64,000 nt of DNA from Gammaproteobacteria bacterium (GTDB lineage Bacteria > Pseudomonadota > Gammaproteobacteria > Steroidobacterales > Woeseiaceae). Below the pieces are notes generated by a model. The model saw only the letters and a program-made list of their open reading frames with translations, did not search any database and was not told the origin of the DNA. Shown piece by piece: positions 1 through 9,375 of the stretch (its first letter is position 1; every line of letters begins with the position of its first letter). The DNA lies in NCBI GenBank assembly GCA_024640305.1, contig JAHEFG010000004.1, positions 1 through 64,000 on the forward strand, written 5' to 3'. The translations under genes were made by a program, and so were the position numbers.

Positions 1-77
<77 letters not shown>

Positions 78-126
78 GTACGTGGGGGGCGAATATTAAC
101 AGAAATGTCTATTGTAGAGCGATGAC

Positions 127-156
127 AAAAAAGGCCGGGTTTATCCCGGCCTTTTG
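127..156 (-). terminator. Intrinsic terminator of rpoD
   Basis: The inverted repeat AAGGCCGGG / CCCGGCCTT (131-139 and 145-153) has a 5-nt loop. On the minus strand it is followed by a run of T. It lies 20-50 nt past the rpoD stop and ends the rpsU-yqeY-dnaG-rpoD transcript before the tRNA. Confidence 0.9.
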
Positions 157-175
157 TTGATACATTGACGAACGG

Positions 176-1990
176 CTAATCCTCGAGCAGGAAACTCCTG
201 AGCTGATCCGAGCGTGTCGGGTGACGAAGTTTGCGCAGCGCCTTGGCCTCAATCTGACGAATGCGCTCACGCGTAACATCGAACTGCTTACCAACCTCTT
301 CGAGGGTGTGGTCGGTATTCATATCGATGCCGAAACGCATGCGCAGCACCTTGGCTTCGCGCGGTGTCAGACCGGCAAGTACGTTGTGCGTCGTCTCTTT
401 CAGGCCCGACGACGTCGCTGAGTCAACCGGCGAATGCACCGTCTGGTCTTCGATGAAGTCGCCAAGATGTGAATCTTCGTCATCGCCAATCGGCGTTTCC
501 ATGGAGATAGGCTCTTTCGCAATCTTGAGGACCTTGCGTACTTTGTCCTCAGGCATATCCATACGTTCGGCCAGTTCATCAGGCAACGGCTCGCGGCCCA
601 TTTCCTGCAACATTTGTCGCGAGATTCGGTTCAGTTTGTTGATCGTCTCGATCATGTGAACCGGGATCCGGATGGTGCGCGCCTGGTCGGCAATTGAGCG
701 TGTAATAGCCTGGCGTATCCACCATGTCGCGTACGTCGAGAACTTGTAACCACGACGATATTCAAATTTGTCGACGGCCTTCATCAGGCCAATGTTGCCC
801 TCCTGGATAAGATCCAGGAACTGCAGGCCACGATTGGTGTATTTCTTCGCAATAGAGATGACAAGCCGCAGGTTTGCCTCGACCATTTCTTTCTTGGCGC
901 GGCGTGCTCTTGCCTCGCCAATCGACATCTGACGGTTAATCTCTTTGATTTCAGCGATGGTCAGGCGCGTCAGGTCTTCAACGGCAATTAACTTGCGCTG
1001 TGCTCGCAGAACGTCATCGCGTAGCTTTGCCAGCGTCGATGAATGCTTGCGCTTGGCGCGAATATGTTTCTCGATCCACGCGAGGTCGGTCTCATTCTTC
1101 GGAAAGCTGGACAGGAAGTCTTTGCGGGGCATCCGCGCGTCGCGAACACAAATCCGCATGACCAGGCGTTCCTGGCTACGAATTATCGATACAATGCCGC
1201 GCAGGTTTCTTACCAGAAGATCAAACAGCTTCGGCGCGAGCTTCAGCTCCATGAGCTGATCCGCCAGGTCTGATTGAACCTTCGTTGTTTTCTTGTCCTT
1301 GAAGCCGTATTTCTCGATGTTTGTGAGTACGCGATTGTGCAACCTGCGAACAACTTTTACTCGAGCTTCGACTTCTTCAGGATCGGGTCCGGTGTCGACG
1401 ACTTCGTCATCATCGTCGGACTTGGGGGCAGGGGGCTTGATCTCGTCCGGCTCGTTCGGGTCGATAAAACCAACAACGAAATCCTGCATGCGCGTGTCGC
1501 CCGCGATGACAGCGTCCGCTACTTCCAGTAAACGGCCAATGGTCGGTGGAAAGTGGGACATGTGCCACTTGACCTGGTTGAGGCCGTCCTCGATGCGCTT
1601 GGCGATTTCGATTTCGCCCTGGCGCGTCAGAAGTTCGACGGTTCCCATTTCTCGCATGTACATGCGCACGGGATCGGTCGTTCGACCAAACTCGGCATCG
1701 ACACTCGCGAGTGCGGCTTCCGCTTCTTCGGCCGCATCGTCGTCATTTGATACTGCCGCATCGGACAACAGGATCGACTCAGCATCCGGTGCTTTTTCGT
1801 GCACCGCGATACCCATGTCATTGATCATGTTTACGATGTCTTCAATCTGTTCAGGATCGACAATATCGTTTGGCAAGTGGTCATTGACCTCTGCGTAGGT
1901 CAAATAGCCCTGCTCTTTGCCGCGGGCAATCAGGTTTTTGAGTTGCTGGGCCTGTTTACTGCCGCCAATTGCTGCACGTTTTTCGCTCAA
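176..1990 (-). CDS. rpoD: RNA polymerase primary sigma factor RpoD (sigma-70)
   Basis: Housekeeping sigma factor that directs core RNA polymerase to -35/-10 promoters. All regions are present in order: region 1.1 ([20 protein letters not shown]), region 1.2 ([16 protein letters not shown]), an acidic non-conserved insert, region 2 ([20 protein letters not shown] and the -10-reading [14 protein letters not shown]), region 3, and region 4 with the -35 helix ([20 protein letters not shown]). Length is 604 aa against 613 in E. coli. The open frame reaches 2077, but the likely start is TTG at 1990, 10 nt after a clean GGAGG (2001-2005). The extra 29 codons are unlike the family. It follows dnaG by 90 nt as the last gene of the macromolecular-synthesis operon. 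Confidence 0.97.
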   Translation of the reverse strand: MSEKRAAIGGSKQAQQLKNLIARGKEQGYLTYAEVNDHLPNDIVDPEQIEDIVNMINDMGIAVHEKAPDAESILLSDAAVSNDDDAAEEAEAALASVDAEFGRTTDPVRMYMREMGTVELLTRQGEIEIAKRIEDGLNQVKWHMSHFPPTIGRLLEVADAVIAGDTRMQDFVVGFIDPNEPDEIKPPAPKSDDDDEVVDTGPDPEEVEARVKVVRRLHNRVLTNIEKYGFKDKKTTKVQSDLADQLMELKLAPKLFDLLVRNLRGIVSIIRSQERLVMRICVRDARMPRKDFLSSFPKNETDLAWIEKHIRAKRKHSSTLAKLRDDVLRAQRKLIAVEDLTRLTIAEIKEINRQMSIGEARARRAKKEMVEANLRLVISIAKKYTNRGLQFLDLIQEGNIGLMKAVDKFEYRRGYKFSTYATWWIRQAITRSIADQARTIRIPVHMIETINKLNRISRQMLQEMGREPLPDELAERMDMPEDKVRKVLKIAKEPISMETPIGDDEDSHLGDFIEDQTVHSPVDSATSSGLKETTHNVLAGLTPREAKVLRMRFGIDMNTDHTLEEVGKQFDVTRERIRQIEAKALRKLRHPTRSDQLRSFLLED

Positions 1991-2080
1991 GACGAAACGA
2001 CCTCCAAGTAATCGATACAAACGAGTAATTATACTATTTCGACAGGATCTAAAGCCAGAAGATCCTGTCGAATTCAAAAA

Positions 2081-3817
2081 CTAACGCAAAGCCCGAATTT
2101 CCGCTTTCTCCTCATCGGTCAGTGAGCTAAGCCGCTGTTTTTCAATTAAAAATTCAATCCTCTCCCGGCGTCCTGCCGCGGCCAGCTGCTCAAGACAGGC
2201 AACCAGCTCTGCGGACGCATCGAAATCTTCCTCAGCTGGCACCTCAATAGCTGCCAGTTTTCCCAGGTGCCTGCCCTTATCGTCGTGACGCCATCGCTCT
2301 AATAAACCAGCCGTCGTGATATTGGGTTCCGTCTGCACTGTTTCAATGAGGTCGCGCAAAAGGTCGACGCCGGGTCGATTGACGCCGGCGAGCATCTCGA
2401 CGTCGAGCTTGTGCCCCGATTCCGGGTAATTCAGCAGCAAGGTAATCGCCCGCCGAACCGCCGACGGTCGTCCGCTGGTTGATTCGCGTCGTCGGCGCTT
2501 GCCTTCGTTGGCCGGATTCGGCGCCGGCCTGCTTTGCTTCTCTGTTGCGTGCCCGAGCATTCTCTCGAGCTTTGCTGCACTCAGGCCCACGGTATCGGCC
2601 AGGCTTTCAATCAGCAATTCGCGGTATACGCCCGGTGGAATATTGTTTACGAGCGGCTTCGCAAGCTCAGCCAGCCTGGCTTTGCCGTCAATCGTCGTCA
2701 TGTCGACCTGGCTGGACAGCTCACCGATAAGAAAGTCCGACAATGCAATTCCCTCATCAATGGCTTGCATGAAAGCGTCTGAGCCATATTCGTTGACGTA
2801 GGAATCAGGATCGTGTTTTTCGGGCAGGAAGACGAAGCGAATTTGCCGGCCCTCGCGAACTTGTGGCAGCGCATTTTCAAGCGCGCGCCATGCGGCCGCT
2901 TTACCGGCGCGATCGCCATCAAAGCTAAATACGACGTTGTCGGTCAGGCGGAAGATACGGTCAAGATGATCCGAAGTGGTTGCGGTGCCCAGCGTTGCGA
3001 TCGAAAAATCGATGCCATGACGGGAAAGGGCAACTACGTCCATATAACCTTCAACAACAACGAGTTGGTCTATCTGGCGCAGCGCCTGGCGAGCCTCGTA
3101 CAGGCCGTAAAGTTCGCGTCCCTTGTGAAACAGCACGGTTTCCGGTGAGTTCAGGTATTTGGGTTCGCCGTCGCCGAGCGCGCGCCCGCCAAAACCGATT
3201 GTGCGGCCACGCGCATCGCGTATGGGGAACATGATGCGGTCGCGAAACCGGTCATAGTGCTTGCCATTGTCTTTACGGATTACCAGCCCGGTTGCCAGTA
3301 ATCGTTCGGCAGCCTCGGAGGTCTTGCCGAATTTGTCGAGCACGTCGCTCCAGCTGTCCGGCGCGTAGCCGATACCGAAGCGTTTCGCAGTCGCGCCGTC
3401 AATTCCGCGCTGCTTTAGATAGTCGACAGCACTTGCATTATCGCGCAGGCACGCTTGCCAGTGCTTTTCGACACTGCCCATCAAGGAAAACAGTTCATCG
3501 TAGCGGCGAGCGGGGCGGTCGCTCTCGTCCCTAGGTACGTCAACGCCCATCATGCTCGCGAGAGCTTCAATGGCCTCGACAAAGCTCATGTGATCAAACT
3601 CCATGAGGAATCCAATCGCAGTGCCGTGTGCGCCACAGCCGAAGCAATGATAAAAGCCTTTGGATGGGCTTACCGTGAAAGACGGTGTCTTTTCGTCATG
3701 GAATGGGCAACAGGCTTTGAATTCGCGACCTGCTTTCTTAAGCTGGATGCGTCGCCCGAGAACCTCAATGATATCCGCTCGCGAGATCAGGTCGTCAATG
3801 AAATCCTGGGGAATCAT
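2081..3817 (-). CDS. dnaG: DNA primase DnaG
   Basis: Makes RNA primers for the replication fork. The N-terminal CHC2 zinc finger is visible (C37, H40, C58, C61; CPFHDEKTPSF then YHCFGCG). The catalytic core follows with the FGGRALGDG motif and the TOPRIM domain: VVVEGYMDVV with its acidic Glu near residue 264 and the DGD of FSFDGDRAGK. The C-terminal helicase-binding part is divergent, as is usual. 578 aa is normal. It lies between yqeY (37-nt gap) and rpoD, the standard S21-primase-sigma order. Confidence 0.97.
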   Translation of the reverse strand: MIPQDFIDDLISRADIIEVLGRRIQLKKAGREFKACCPFHDEKTPSFTVSPSKGFYHCFGCGAHGTAIGFLMEFDHMSFVEAIEALASMMGVDVPRDESDRPARRYDELFSLMGSVEKHWQACLRDNASAVDYLKQRGIDGATAKRFGIGYAPDSWSDVLDKFGKTSEAAERLLATGLVIRKDNGKHYDRFRDRIMFPIRDARGRTIGFGGRALGDGEPKYLNSPETVLFHKGRELYGLYEARQALRQIDQLVVVEGYMDVVALSRHGIDFSIATLGTATTSDHLDRIFRLTDNVVFSFDGDRAGKAAAWRALENALPQVREGRQIRFVFLPEKHDPDSYVNEYGSDAFMQAIDEGIALSDFLIGELSSQVDMTTIDGKARLAELAKPLVNNIPPGVYRELLIESLADTVGLSAAKLERMLGHATEKQSRPAPNPANEGKRRRRESTSGRPSAVRRAITLLLNYPESGHKLDVEMLAGVNRPGVDLLRDLIETVQTEPNITTAGLLERWRHDDKGRHLGKLAAIEVPAEEDFDASAELVACLEQLAAAGRRERIEFLIEKQRLSSLTDEEKAEIRALR

Positions 3818-3854
3818 TCGACTAGCATAGTCGTTTTGGCGCGATGCGCCAGCG

Positions 3855-4298
3855 CTAGCCTAGTCGCGCTTTGACCTTGGCGCCTACCGCGCCCATGTCT
3901 GCCCGGCCGGCTGCTTCGGACTTTATCTGTCCCATCACTTTGCCCATGTCGCGAATGCCCTCGGCGCCGGTTGCGCTGATGGCTTTGTCAACGAGCGCAT
4001 CGAGCTCAGCATCGCTGAGCTTCTCGGGCAGGTAGGTATCGAGAACAGCGATCTCTGCGAGCTCGATTTCGGCGAGATCATTGCGGCCACCGCTTTGAAA
4101 CTGTTCTACTGAGTCACGCCGTTGTTTGACCATCTTCTCGAGCACCGACAGCACCGCGGCATCATCAAGCTCTATGCGCTTGTCGATTTCGATTTGCTTG
4201 ATAGCGGCCAGCATCAGGCGCACCACTTTCAGCCGGTCTTTCTCGCCGGCCTTCATTGCGGACTTCATGTCTGCTGTGATTTGGTCTTTCAGGGACAT
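3855..4298 (-). CDS. yqeY: GatB/YqeY domain protein
   Basis: 147-aa protein of the YqeY family, related to the tail domain of the amidotransferase GatB. Its function is not established; a role with tRNA or amidotransferase is inferred from the fold only. Family signatures include MSLKDQITADMKSAMKAGEK, a central EYLP-type stretch (LDTYLPEKLSDAEL) and the C-terminal MGKVMGQIKSE. ATG 4298 is chosen over the in-frame ATG at 4328 because GGAG lies about 10 nt before it and family members start MSLK. It lies between rpsU and dnaG, its usual place in many gammaproteobacteria. Confidence 0.93.
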   Translation of the reverse strand: MSLKDQITADMKSAMKAGEKDRLKVVRLMLAAIKQIEIDKRIELDDAAVLSVLEKMVKQRRDSVEQFQSGGRNDLAEIELAEIAVLDTYLPEKLSDAELDALVDKAISATGAEGIRDMGKVMGQIKSEAAGRADMGAVGAKVKARLG

Positions 4299-4332
4299 GG
4301 CAGTAGCTCCACGCTTGCGGAGCGGCAAGAAT

Positions 4333-4548
4333 CTAATAGAGGCGTTTGCGCTTGGACTCGTCGCGGGAAGAGCGCTTCATGTGCCGTTTGACGGCAGCGG
4401 CCTTCTTACGCTTACGCTCCTGCGTCGGCTTCTCGTAATACTCGCGGCGGCGCAGTTCTGTCAGGATACCGGCCTTCTCGCAGGCGCGCTTGAAGCGGCG
4501 CAACGCGGCGTCAAAATACTCATTCTCTTTTATACGAACACTGGGCAT
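4333..4548 (-). CDS. rpsU: 30S ribosomal protein bS21
   Basis: 71-aa basic protein, the exact family length. It opens [20 protein letters not shown] and ends in a lysine/arginine tail ([16 protein letters not shown]...KRLY). bS21 sits by the anti-Shine-Dalgarno end of 16S rRNA and helps initiation. It is the first gene of the operon and is followed 34 nt later by yqeY. Its leader carries a terminator-like hairpin, listed separately. Confidence 0.97.
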   Translation of the reverse strand: MPSVRIKENEYFDAALRRFKRACEKAGILTELRRREYYEKPTQERKRKKAAAVKRHMKRSSRDESKRKRLY

Positions 4549-4568
4549 ACGAATTCAGTTCTTCTGTC

Positions 4569-4598
4569 CAAACATAAATAAACCCGGCCGGAGCCGGG
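4569..4598 (-). terminator. Terminator-like hairpin in the rpsU leader (possible attenuator)
   Basis: CCCGGC / GCCGGG (4583-4588 and 4593-4598) with a TCCG tetraloop on the minus strand, followed by a T-rich run (TTTATTTATGTTT). It lies after the predicted rpsU promoter and before the rpsU ATG, so it would form in the 5' leader of the S21-primase-sigma mRNA. There is no T-run in the plus direction. Attenuation is inferred from structure and position. Confidence 0.5.
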
Positions 4599-4610
4599 AC
4601 TGAGCCGCGT

Positions 4611-4640
4611 ATTATAACGCCAGTTTTCCGGCAAATCCAA
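4611..4640 (-). promoter_or_regulatory. Predicted sigma-70 promoter of the rpsU operon
   Basis: On the minus strand a perfect TATAAT (4616-4611) is preceded by TTGGAT (4640-4635) with an 18-nt spacer. It would start transcription about 55-60 nt before the rpsU ATG. It lies in the 108-nt divergent gap with tsaD. Confidence 0.55.
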
Positions 4641-4656
4641 GGTAAACTATCGCCAA

Positions 4657-5670
4657 ATGAACGTCCTTGGCATAGAAACGAGCTGTGATGAGACTGGTGT
4701 GGCGCTATATAACGCGCAAACCGGCCTTCTGGCGGATGCGCTGCACAGCCAAATCGACCTGCACGCAGTCTATGGCGGCGTTGTCCCGGAAATAGCGTCG
4801 CGCGACCATATTCGCTGCTTGTTGCCGCTTATTGAGCAGGTGCTCGGCGAGGCCGGCATCAAACGGCCCGATGCAATTGCCTATACGGCAGGGCCAGGGC
4901 TGGTTGGCGCTCTCATGGTCGGCGGTGGCATGGCGAACGGTCTCGGTTTGGCGTGGCATTGCCCGGTTATCCCGATTCATCACATGGAAGGGCATCTGCT
5001 GGCGCCCATGCTCGAGGATGAGCCGCCGGAATTTCCGTTTCTTGCGCTGCTTGTGTCCGGTGGGCACTCGATGCTGATTGCGGTCCGCGGACTTGGCGAA
5101 TATGAGGTGCTGGGCACGACTCTCGATGATGCGGTTGGCGAGGCGTTCGATAAGACGGCCAAGTTACTGGGTCTCGGGTATCCTGGCGGGCCGGCGTTGG
5201 CCGCTCTTGCGGAAGGCGGCAGCGACACTGCCTATGCGCTGCCGCGACCCATGCTCAATCGCCCGGGGCTGGACTTCAGTTTCAGCGGCCTCAAAACGGC
5301 GGTGATGCTTGAGGTTAAAAAAGCGATTGCAGCAGGTGAGCTGGAGTCCCGCCGCGCGGATCTTGCCGCGTCCTTCCAAAGGGCAGCGGTCGACACGCTG
5401 GTTGGCCGAGCCCTGAAAGCGGCGAAGCAGGAGCGGTTCGAGCGGATTGTGGTTGCCGGCGGAGTCGGTGCCAACAAGCTGTTGCGACAGGAAATGGCCT
5501 CCCGATTCGAGGGCAAGGTCTTCTACCCACGGCTGGATTTTTGCACGGACAACGGCGCCATGATCGCGGTGGCGGGTGCGCTGAGACTCGCGGATGCCAC
5601 GTCGGCAACAGAGATTCGCGCGCAAGCCCGCTGGTCCCTTGATACCCTAAGCGTGCCGGGTACAGATTAG
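4657..5670 (+). CDS. tsaD: tRNA N6-adenosine threonylcarbamoyltransferase TsaD
   Basis: Transfers the threonylcarbamoyl group from TC-AMP to A37 of ANN-reading tRNAs, with TsaB and TsaE. It shows the Kae1/TsaD ASKHA fold: start [18 protein letters not shown], the metal motif [10 protein letters not shown] (histidines near residues 109 and 113), LLVSGGHS, the [10 protein letters not shown] loop, FSFSGLKTA, and the closing [10 protein letters not shown] and DNGAMIA. 337 aa is the bacterial length. It is divergent from rpsU, a conserved arrangement. Confidence 0.97.
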   Translation: MNVLGIETSCDETGVALYNAQTGLLADALHSQIDLHAVYGGVVPEIASRDHIRCLLPLIEQVLGEAGIKRPDAIAYTAGPGLVGALMVGGGMANGLGLAWHCPVIPIHHMEGHLLAPMLEDEPPEFPFLALLVSGGHSMLIAVRGLGEYEVLGTTLDDAVGEAFDKTAKLLGLGYPGGPALAALAEGGSDTAYALPRPMLNRPGLDFSFSGLKTAVMLEVKKAIAAGELESRRADLAASFQRAAVDTLVGRALKAAKQERFERIVVAGGVGANKLLRQEMASRFEGKVFYPRLDFCTDNGAMIAVAGALRLADATSATEIRAQARWSLDTLSVPGTD

Positions 5671-5694
5671 TCATCAGCACGTTTCAGAGGGTCT

Positions 5695-6060
5695 ATGGAC
5701 ATCATTTTTCTTAGCGATCTCAGGGTCGAAACTGTCATCGGCATTTGGGATTGGGAACGCAAGATTCGCCAAACGGTGTCAATCGATCTGGAGATGTCCG
5801 CAGATATCGCGAGGGCGGCCGCGACAGATGATGTCAACGACACACTTAACTACAAGCTCGTCGCCAAACGTCTGCAGCAATTTGTCGGCGACTCCGACTT
5901 TCAACTTGTCGAAACCCTGGCGGAGAAGATTGCAGGCATCGTTCTCGACGAATTCGAAGTAGGTTGGGTAAAAGTGCGCGTTAACAAGCCCGGCGCTATT
6001 CGCGGCGCCCGTGACGTCGGCATCCTTATCGAGCGCGGCGTAAAACCAGGGAAGAGCTGA
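5695..6060 (+). CDS. folB: Dihydroneopterin aldolase FolB
   Basis: Converts 7,8-dihydroneopterin to 6-hydroxymethyl-7,8-dihydropterin in folate synthesis. 121 aa, typical of the family. It starts MDIIFLSDLRVETVIGIWDWER and keeps the active-site glutamate region (LVETLAEKIA) and catalytic lysine region (VNKPGAIRGARDVGI). It follows tsaD by 24 nt and precedes folK by 5 nt, so it is probably cotranscribed with the next pathway step. Confidence 0.95.
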   Translation: MDIIFLSDLRVETVIGIWDWERKIRQTVSIDLEMSADIARAAATDDVNDTLNYKLVAKRLQQFVGDSDFQLVETLAEKIAGIVLDEFEVGWVKVRVNKPGAIRGARDVGILIERGVKPGKS

Positions 6061-6065
6061 CCTCG

Positions 6066-6563
6066 ATGGCAACCGTTTTTCTCGGGCTCGGCAGTAATAT
6101 GGATCCGCATCAGAATTTGCGCCTTGCTATTCGGGAGCTACGGAGTCGATACGGCCCGCTCGAAATATCCAGCGTGTATGAGAATAGCGCCGTTGGTTTC
6201 GAGGGTTCGAACTTCCTGAATCTTGTCGTTCGCCTGAATACCGAAGAAAGTCCGACTGACATGCATGTGCAGATCGAGTTAATTCACGATCTGGCCGGGC
6301 GCGAACGCGGCAAAGCGAAGTTCGTATCCCGTCCGCTGGATATAGATTTGTTGCTTTACGACGATCTGGTTCTCGATGAGCCGCCGATAACGCTACCGCG
6401 CAGGGATATCCTCGAATACAGCTTTGTTTTGCGGCCGCTGCAGGAGCTTGCTCCTGAGCTCGTGCACCCGGTAACTGGGCTCACGATGCGTGAACACTGG
6501 CAGCAGTTCGATCAGGAAAATCATCCGCTGCAGCTTTCGGAGCTGGTACTTACCAACCGATAG
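6066..6563 (+). CDS. folK: 2-amino-4-hydroxy-6-hydroxymethyldihydropteridine pyrophosphokinase FolK
   Basis: HPPK moves pyrophosphate from ATP to the FolB product. 165 aa with FLGLGSNMDPHQNL at the N-terminus, the SSVYEN strand and the diagnostic RPLDIDLLLYDD magnesium/ATP motif near residues 88-99, then LPRRDILEYSFVLRPLQELAP. Start ATG is 5 nt after the folB stop. The last 14 nt overlap the opposing SDR gene. Confidence 0.96.
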   Translation: MATVFLGLGSNMDPHQNLRLAIRELRSRYGPLEISSVYENSAVGFEGSNFLNLVVRLNTEESPTDMHVQIELIHDLAGRERGKAKFVSRPLDIDLLLYDDLVLDEPPITLPRRDILEYSFVLRPLQELAPELVHPVTGLTMREHWQQFDQENHPLQLSELVLTNR

Positions 6564-7302
6564 AGCGCCCGCCGTCGACCGCAATGATCTGCCCCGTCAC
6601 GTAAGTCGCGTCTCTGACGAGATAAAGGACACAGCCGGCGATATCCTCGGGCTGGCCAGGGCGTGCAAGCGGAATCTGCTTGAGGATGGTTTCCCTGGTG
6701 GCATCATCCATGCCAGATTCGGGCCAGAGTATGGCGCCCGGTGACACGCCGTTAACGCGTACGTCGGGTGCGAGATCTTTCGCCAGTGAGCGCGTCAACA
6801 TAGCCAGACCCGCCTTGGCCGAGCCATAAACGGTGTGATTTCGCAGCGGCCGCTGAGCGTGGACATCGATAAGGTTGATAATTGCACCACGAGCTTCACG
6901 CAGCGCTGGCAGCGCTGCCTGCGAAAGAAACAGCGGCGCCTTGAGGTTGCTGCCAACCAGGTCATCCCAATGCGCCTGGGTGATCTCACCTGGCGGCGTC
7001 GGGTAGAAGCTCGACGCGTTATTGACGAGAACGTCCAATGTCCCATGCCAGGCGACGACTTTTTCGACAAGAACCGGCAGTGCGTCAGTATCGTTGAGGT
7101 CTGTCTGAAACAGAGCGGCAGAATCCGGCCGTTCGGCGTTCAGCCTTGCGGCCAGTGCCTCTGCGTCAGCCGAGGATTTGCGATAGTGCACCGCAATATT
7201 GGCGCCGTCGCGATGCAACGTTGTTGCAATGGCCGCACCGATGCGTCGTGCTGCGCCGGTTATGAGTGCTACCTTGCCATTTAGGTTGTTGGGCGCTGTC
7301 AT
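6550..7302 (-). CDS. Pteridine-reductase-type short-chain dehydrogenase
   Basis: NADPH-dependent SDR of about 250 aa. The cofactor motif is TGAARRIG, the TGxxxRxG form typical of PTR1/FolM pteridine reductases rather than the TGxxxGxG of ordinary SDRs. The catalytic region NLIDVHAQRPLRNHTVYGSAK has Asp where most SDRs have Ser, 13 residues before the Tyr of YxxxK, as in Leishmania PTR1. The C-terminus closes with GQIIAVDGGRSIGW. The likely role is reduction of dihydropterin or dihydrofolate, which fits its place facing folB-folK. Substrate is inferred. Two adjacent ATGs (7305 and 7302) are possible starts. Confidence 0.85.
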   Translation of the reverse strand: MTAPNNLNGKVALITGAARRIGAAIATTLHRDGANIAVHYRKSSADAEALAARLNAERPDSAALFQTDLNDTDALPVLVEKVVAWHGTLDVLVNNASSFYPTPPGEITQAHWDDLVGSNLKAPLFLSQAALPALREARGAIINLIDVHAQRPLRNHTVYGSAKAGLAMLTRSLAKDLAPDVRVNGVSPGAILWPESGMDDATRETILKQIPLARPGQPEDIAGCVLYLVRDATYVTGQIIAVDGGRSIGW

Positions 7303-7364
7303 CAATTATCTCTCAAAAAAATCCGCGACAGGAAGACTGCATTCTGGAAGACTTCAAAGTCACT

Positions 7365-8549
7365 ATGCAACACGAACAGCATACATCGTTGCCGGACGCC
7401 GATCCGGAGAGCGCACAACACAGCGCCCGAGTTGCACAATACGTTTGCGACAAGATCGCCGCGGCGGGCGCTTGTATAAGTTTCGCCGAGTACATGCACC
7501 ATGTACTGTACGCACCGGGACTGGGTTACTACAGTGCGGGAACCACGAAGTTCGGTGCGGCTGGCGATTTCGTTACAGCCCCGGAGGTATCCGCTGTTTT
7601 CGGCAGCGTACTTGCGCGCCAGTGTGCCGAGGTGCTCGCACAGGTCGACGCGCCGTCGATTCTCGAATTCGGTGCCGGTAGCGGCAAACTGGCCGCCGAT
7701 ATTCTTCGTAAACTGGCCGAGCTTGACGCGGTACCGGATCGATATTCTATTCTCGAGGTCTCCCCCGATCTTCGTGAGCGACAGGAGTCCTTGCTTCATA
7801 CCGAGGTTCCGGAGTTCGCAGACCGGGTAGTGTGGCTCGATCAAATGCCCGAAGAGCACAGCGGTGTTGTTGTCGCGAACGAGGTCCTCGACGCGCTGCC
7901 GGTCGAGAGGTTCGTGCGCCGAGCCGGGCGTGTCATGCAGATTTGCGTCGCAGTTGAAGGAGGGGCCTTCACCCTGCTGGAGCGCGACGCACCGCAGCCT
8001 CTTGCTGACGCTGTCGTCGCCATCGAGAACGACCTGGGCCAATCGCTGCCTGACGGCTATGTTTCTGAGCTCTGCCTTGCGTCCGCCGCGTGGGTTGCGG
8101 ACTTGGCGAGCATCCTGAGACAGGGCGCTGTCTTCCTTTTCGACTACGGCGTGAGCCGGCGCGAATACTACGCCGGCGAGCGGTCTGATGGCTGGTTGCG
8201 GTGTCATTTCAGGCATCATGCCCACGACGATCCGCTAATCCTGCCGGGCATCCAGGATCTAACATCCTGGGTCGATTTTACGGCTGTCGCAGAGGCTGCG
8301 GTGGCTGCCAGGCTCGACATATTGGGTTTCTCGACACAAGCGCAGTTCTTGATTGGCGGCGGGCTGGAACAGGAACTGGTCGATTTCACAGAACTGCCAA
8401 TCGACGCACAACTCAAATTGTCGGGGCAGGTTAAATTGCTTACGCTGCCAGGCGAAATGGGCGAGAATTTCAAATGTCTCGGCCTGGGTCGCGGCGACAT
8501 CATCGCGCCAACAGCATTTAATTCAGCAGATCGGACAATGTCTTTATGA
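7365..8549 (+). CDS. Class I SAM-dependent methyltransferase, MidA/NDUFAF7 family
   Basis: 394 aa of the MidA/NDUFAF7 (former DUF185) family. In mitochondria the relative methylates an arginine of complex I subunit NDUFS2; bacterial targets are unclear. Visible are the substrate-side YMHHVLYAPGLGYYSAG, the GDFVTAPEVSAVFG loop, the SAM-binding LEFGAGSGKLAADIL, SILEVSPDLRERQ, and VVANEVLDALPVERF. ATG 7365 is chosen by family alignment; the frame stays open to 7266 but the extra sequence is not family-like. It is divergent from the SDR and 28 nt before uppP. Confidence 0.88.
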   Translation: MQHEQHTSLPDADPESAQHSARVAQYVCDKIAAAGACISFAEYMHHVLYAPGLGYYSAGTTKFGAAGDFVTAPEVSAVFGSVLARQCAEVLAQVDAPSILEFGAGSGKLAADILRKLAELDAVPDRYSILEVSPDLRERQESLLHTEVPEFADRVVWLDQMPEEHSGVVVANEVLDALPVERFVRRAGRVMQICVAVEGGAFTLLERDAPQPLADAVVAIENDLGQSLPDGYVSELCLASAAWVADLASILRQGAVFLFDYGVSRREYYAGERSDGWLRCHFRHHAHDDPLILPGIQDLTSWVDFTAVAEAAVAARLDILGFSTQAQFLIGGGLEQELVDFTELPIDAQLKLSGQVKLLTLPGEMGENFKCLGLGRGDIIAPTAFNSADRTMSL

Positions 8550-8577
8550 GTAAACGCAATAGCGCTCGGGGTATGAC

Positions 8578-9375
8578 GTGACTGGAATTCAAATTGTCGT
8601 TTTGGCAATCGTACAAGGGCTGACGGAGTTTTTGCCGATTTCCAGCTCCGGCCATCTCGTACTGGTGCCAGCCGCTTTTGGCTGGACAGACCAGGGCCTG
8701 GCATTCGACGTGGCGGTGCACTTCGGCTCGCTTGCGGCGGTGTTGCTGTTCTTTCGCAAGGATCTTGCCGCATTGTTGCGAGGCGGTGTTCAAGTACTTG
8801 GTGGCAGTATTGAGACGATTGAGTCGCGCCTGGCACTCGGCATTGCACTGGGTACGATACCGGCCGCTGTCGCGGGCTTGCTGCTCGCGGGCTGGATAGA
8901 AACGAATCTCCGCAGCCCGAATTTTATCGTATTCACCTTGTCTGGTTACGCTGTTTTGATGATTCTTGCGGATCGTTACGGACGCCGCTCAAGAGAGATT
9001 TCCGGGGTTCGCATCAAGGATGCTTTTATCATCGGCTGCGCGCAGGCTTTGGCGCTGATTCCCGGCACGTCGCGATCCGGCGTAACGATAACGGCGGCAA
9101 TGGCGTTAGGCTTCGAACGGCAGGACGCTGCCCGCTTTTCATTCTTGCTGGCGGTTCCTGTGATCCTGCTTGCCACCGCCTACCAACTGTTCAAGCTGAT
9201 TAGTACAGACGCACAGGTTGCCTGGGCACAGCTCGGTATTGCCGCAATGGTTGCCGGAGCCGTTGCATACGCGAGCATTGAATTCTTTATGCGGTTTGTT
9301 AGCCGTATTGGTCTGCTACCTTTTGCTATTTATCGACTCGTCCTGGCGGCGCTTATTCTGTATGTCGTTTACTAG
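8578..9375 (+). CDS. uppP: Undecaprenyl-diphosphatase UppP (BacA)
   Basis: Integral membrane enzyme that dephosphorylates undecaprenyl diphosphate so the lipid carrier can be reused for murein and O-antigen synthesis. 265 aa, mostly hydrophobic helices. Both family motifs are intact: EFLPISSSGHLVLVP near the N-terminus and ALIPGTSRSGVTITAAMALG in the middle. The start is GTG at 8578. Its 3' end overlaps the next gene by 14 nt. Confidence 0.96.
   Translation: MTGIQIVVLAIVQGLTEFLPISSSGHLVLVPAAFGWTDQGLAFDVAVHFGSLAAVLLFFRKDLAALLRGGVQVLGGSIETIESRLALGIALGTIPAAVAGLLLAGWIETNLRSPNFIVFTLSGYAVLMILADRYGRRSREISGVRIKDAFIIGCAQALALIPGTSRSGVTITAAMALGFERQDAARFSFLLAVPVILLATAYQLFKLISTDAQVAWAQLGIAAMVAGAVAYASIEFFMRFVSRIGLLPFAIYRLVLAALILYVVY

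Noticed and set aside
7302-8225. 307-codon minus-strand ORF opposite the MidA-type gene
   Set aside because: Antisense shadow of a well-supported methyltransferase; low-complexity Arg/Asn-rich translation.
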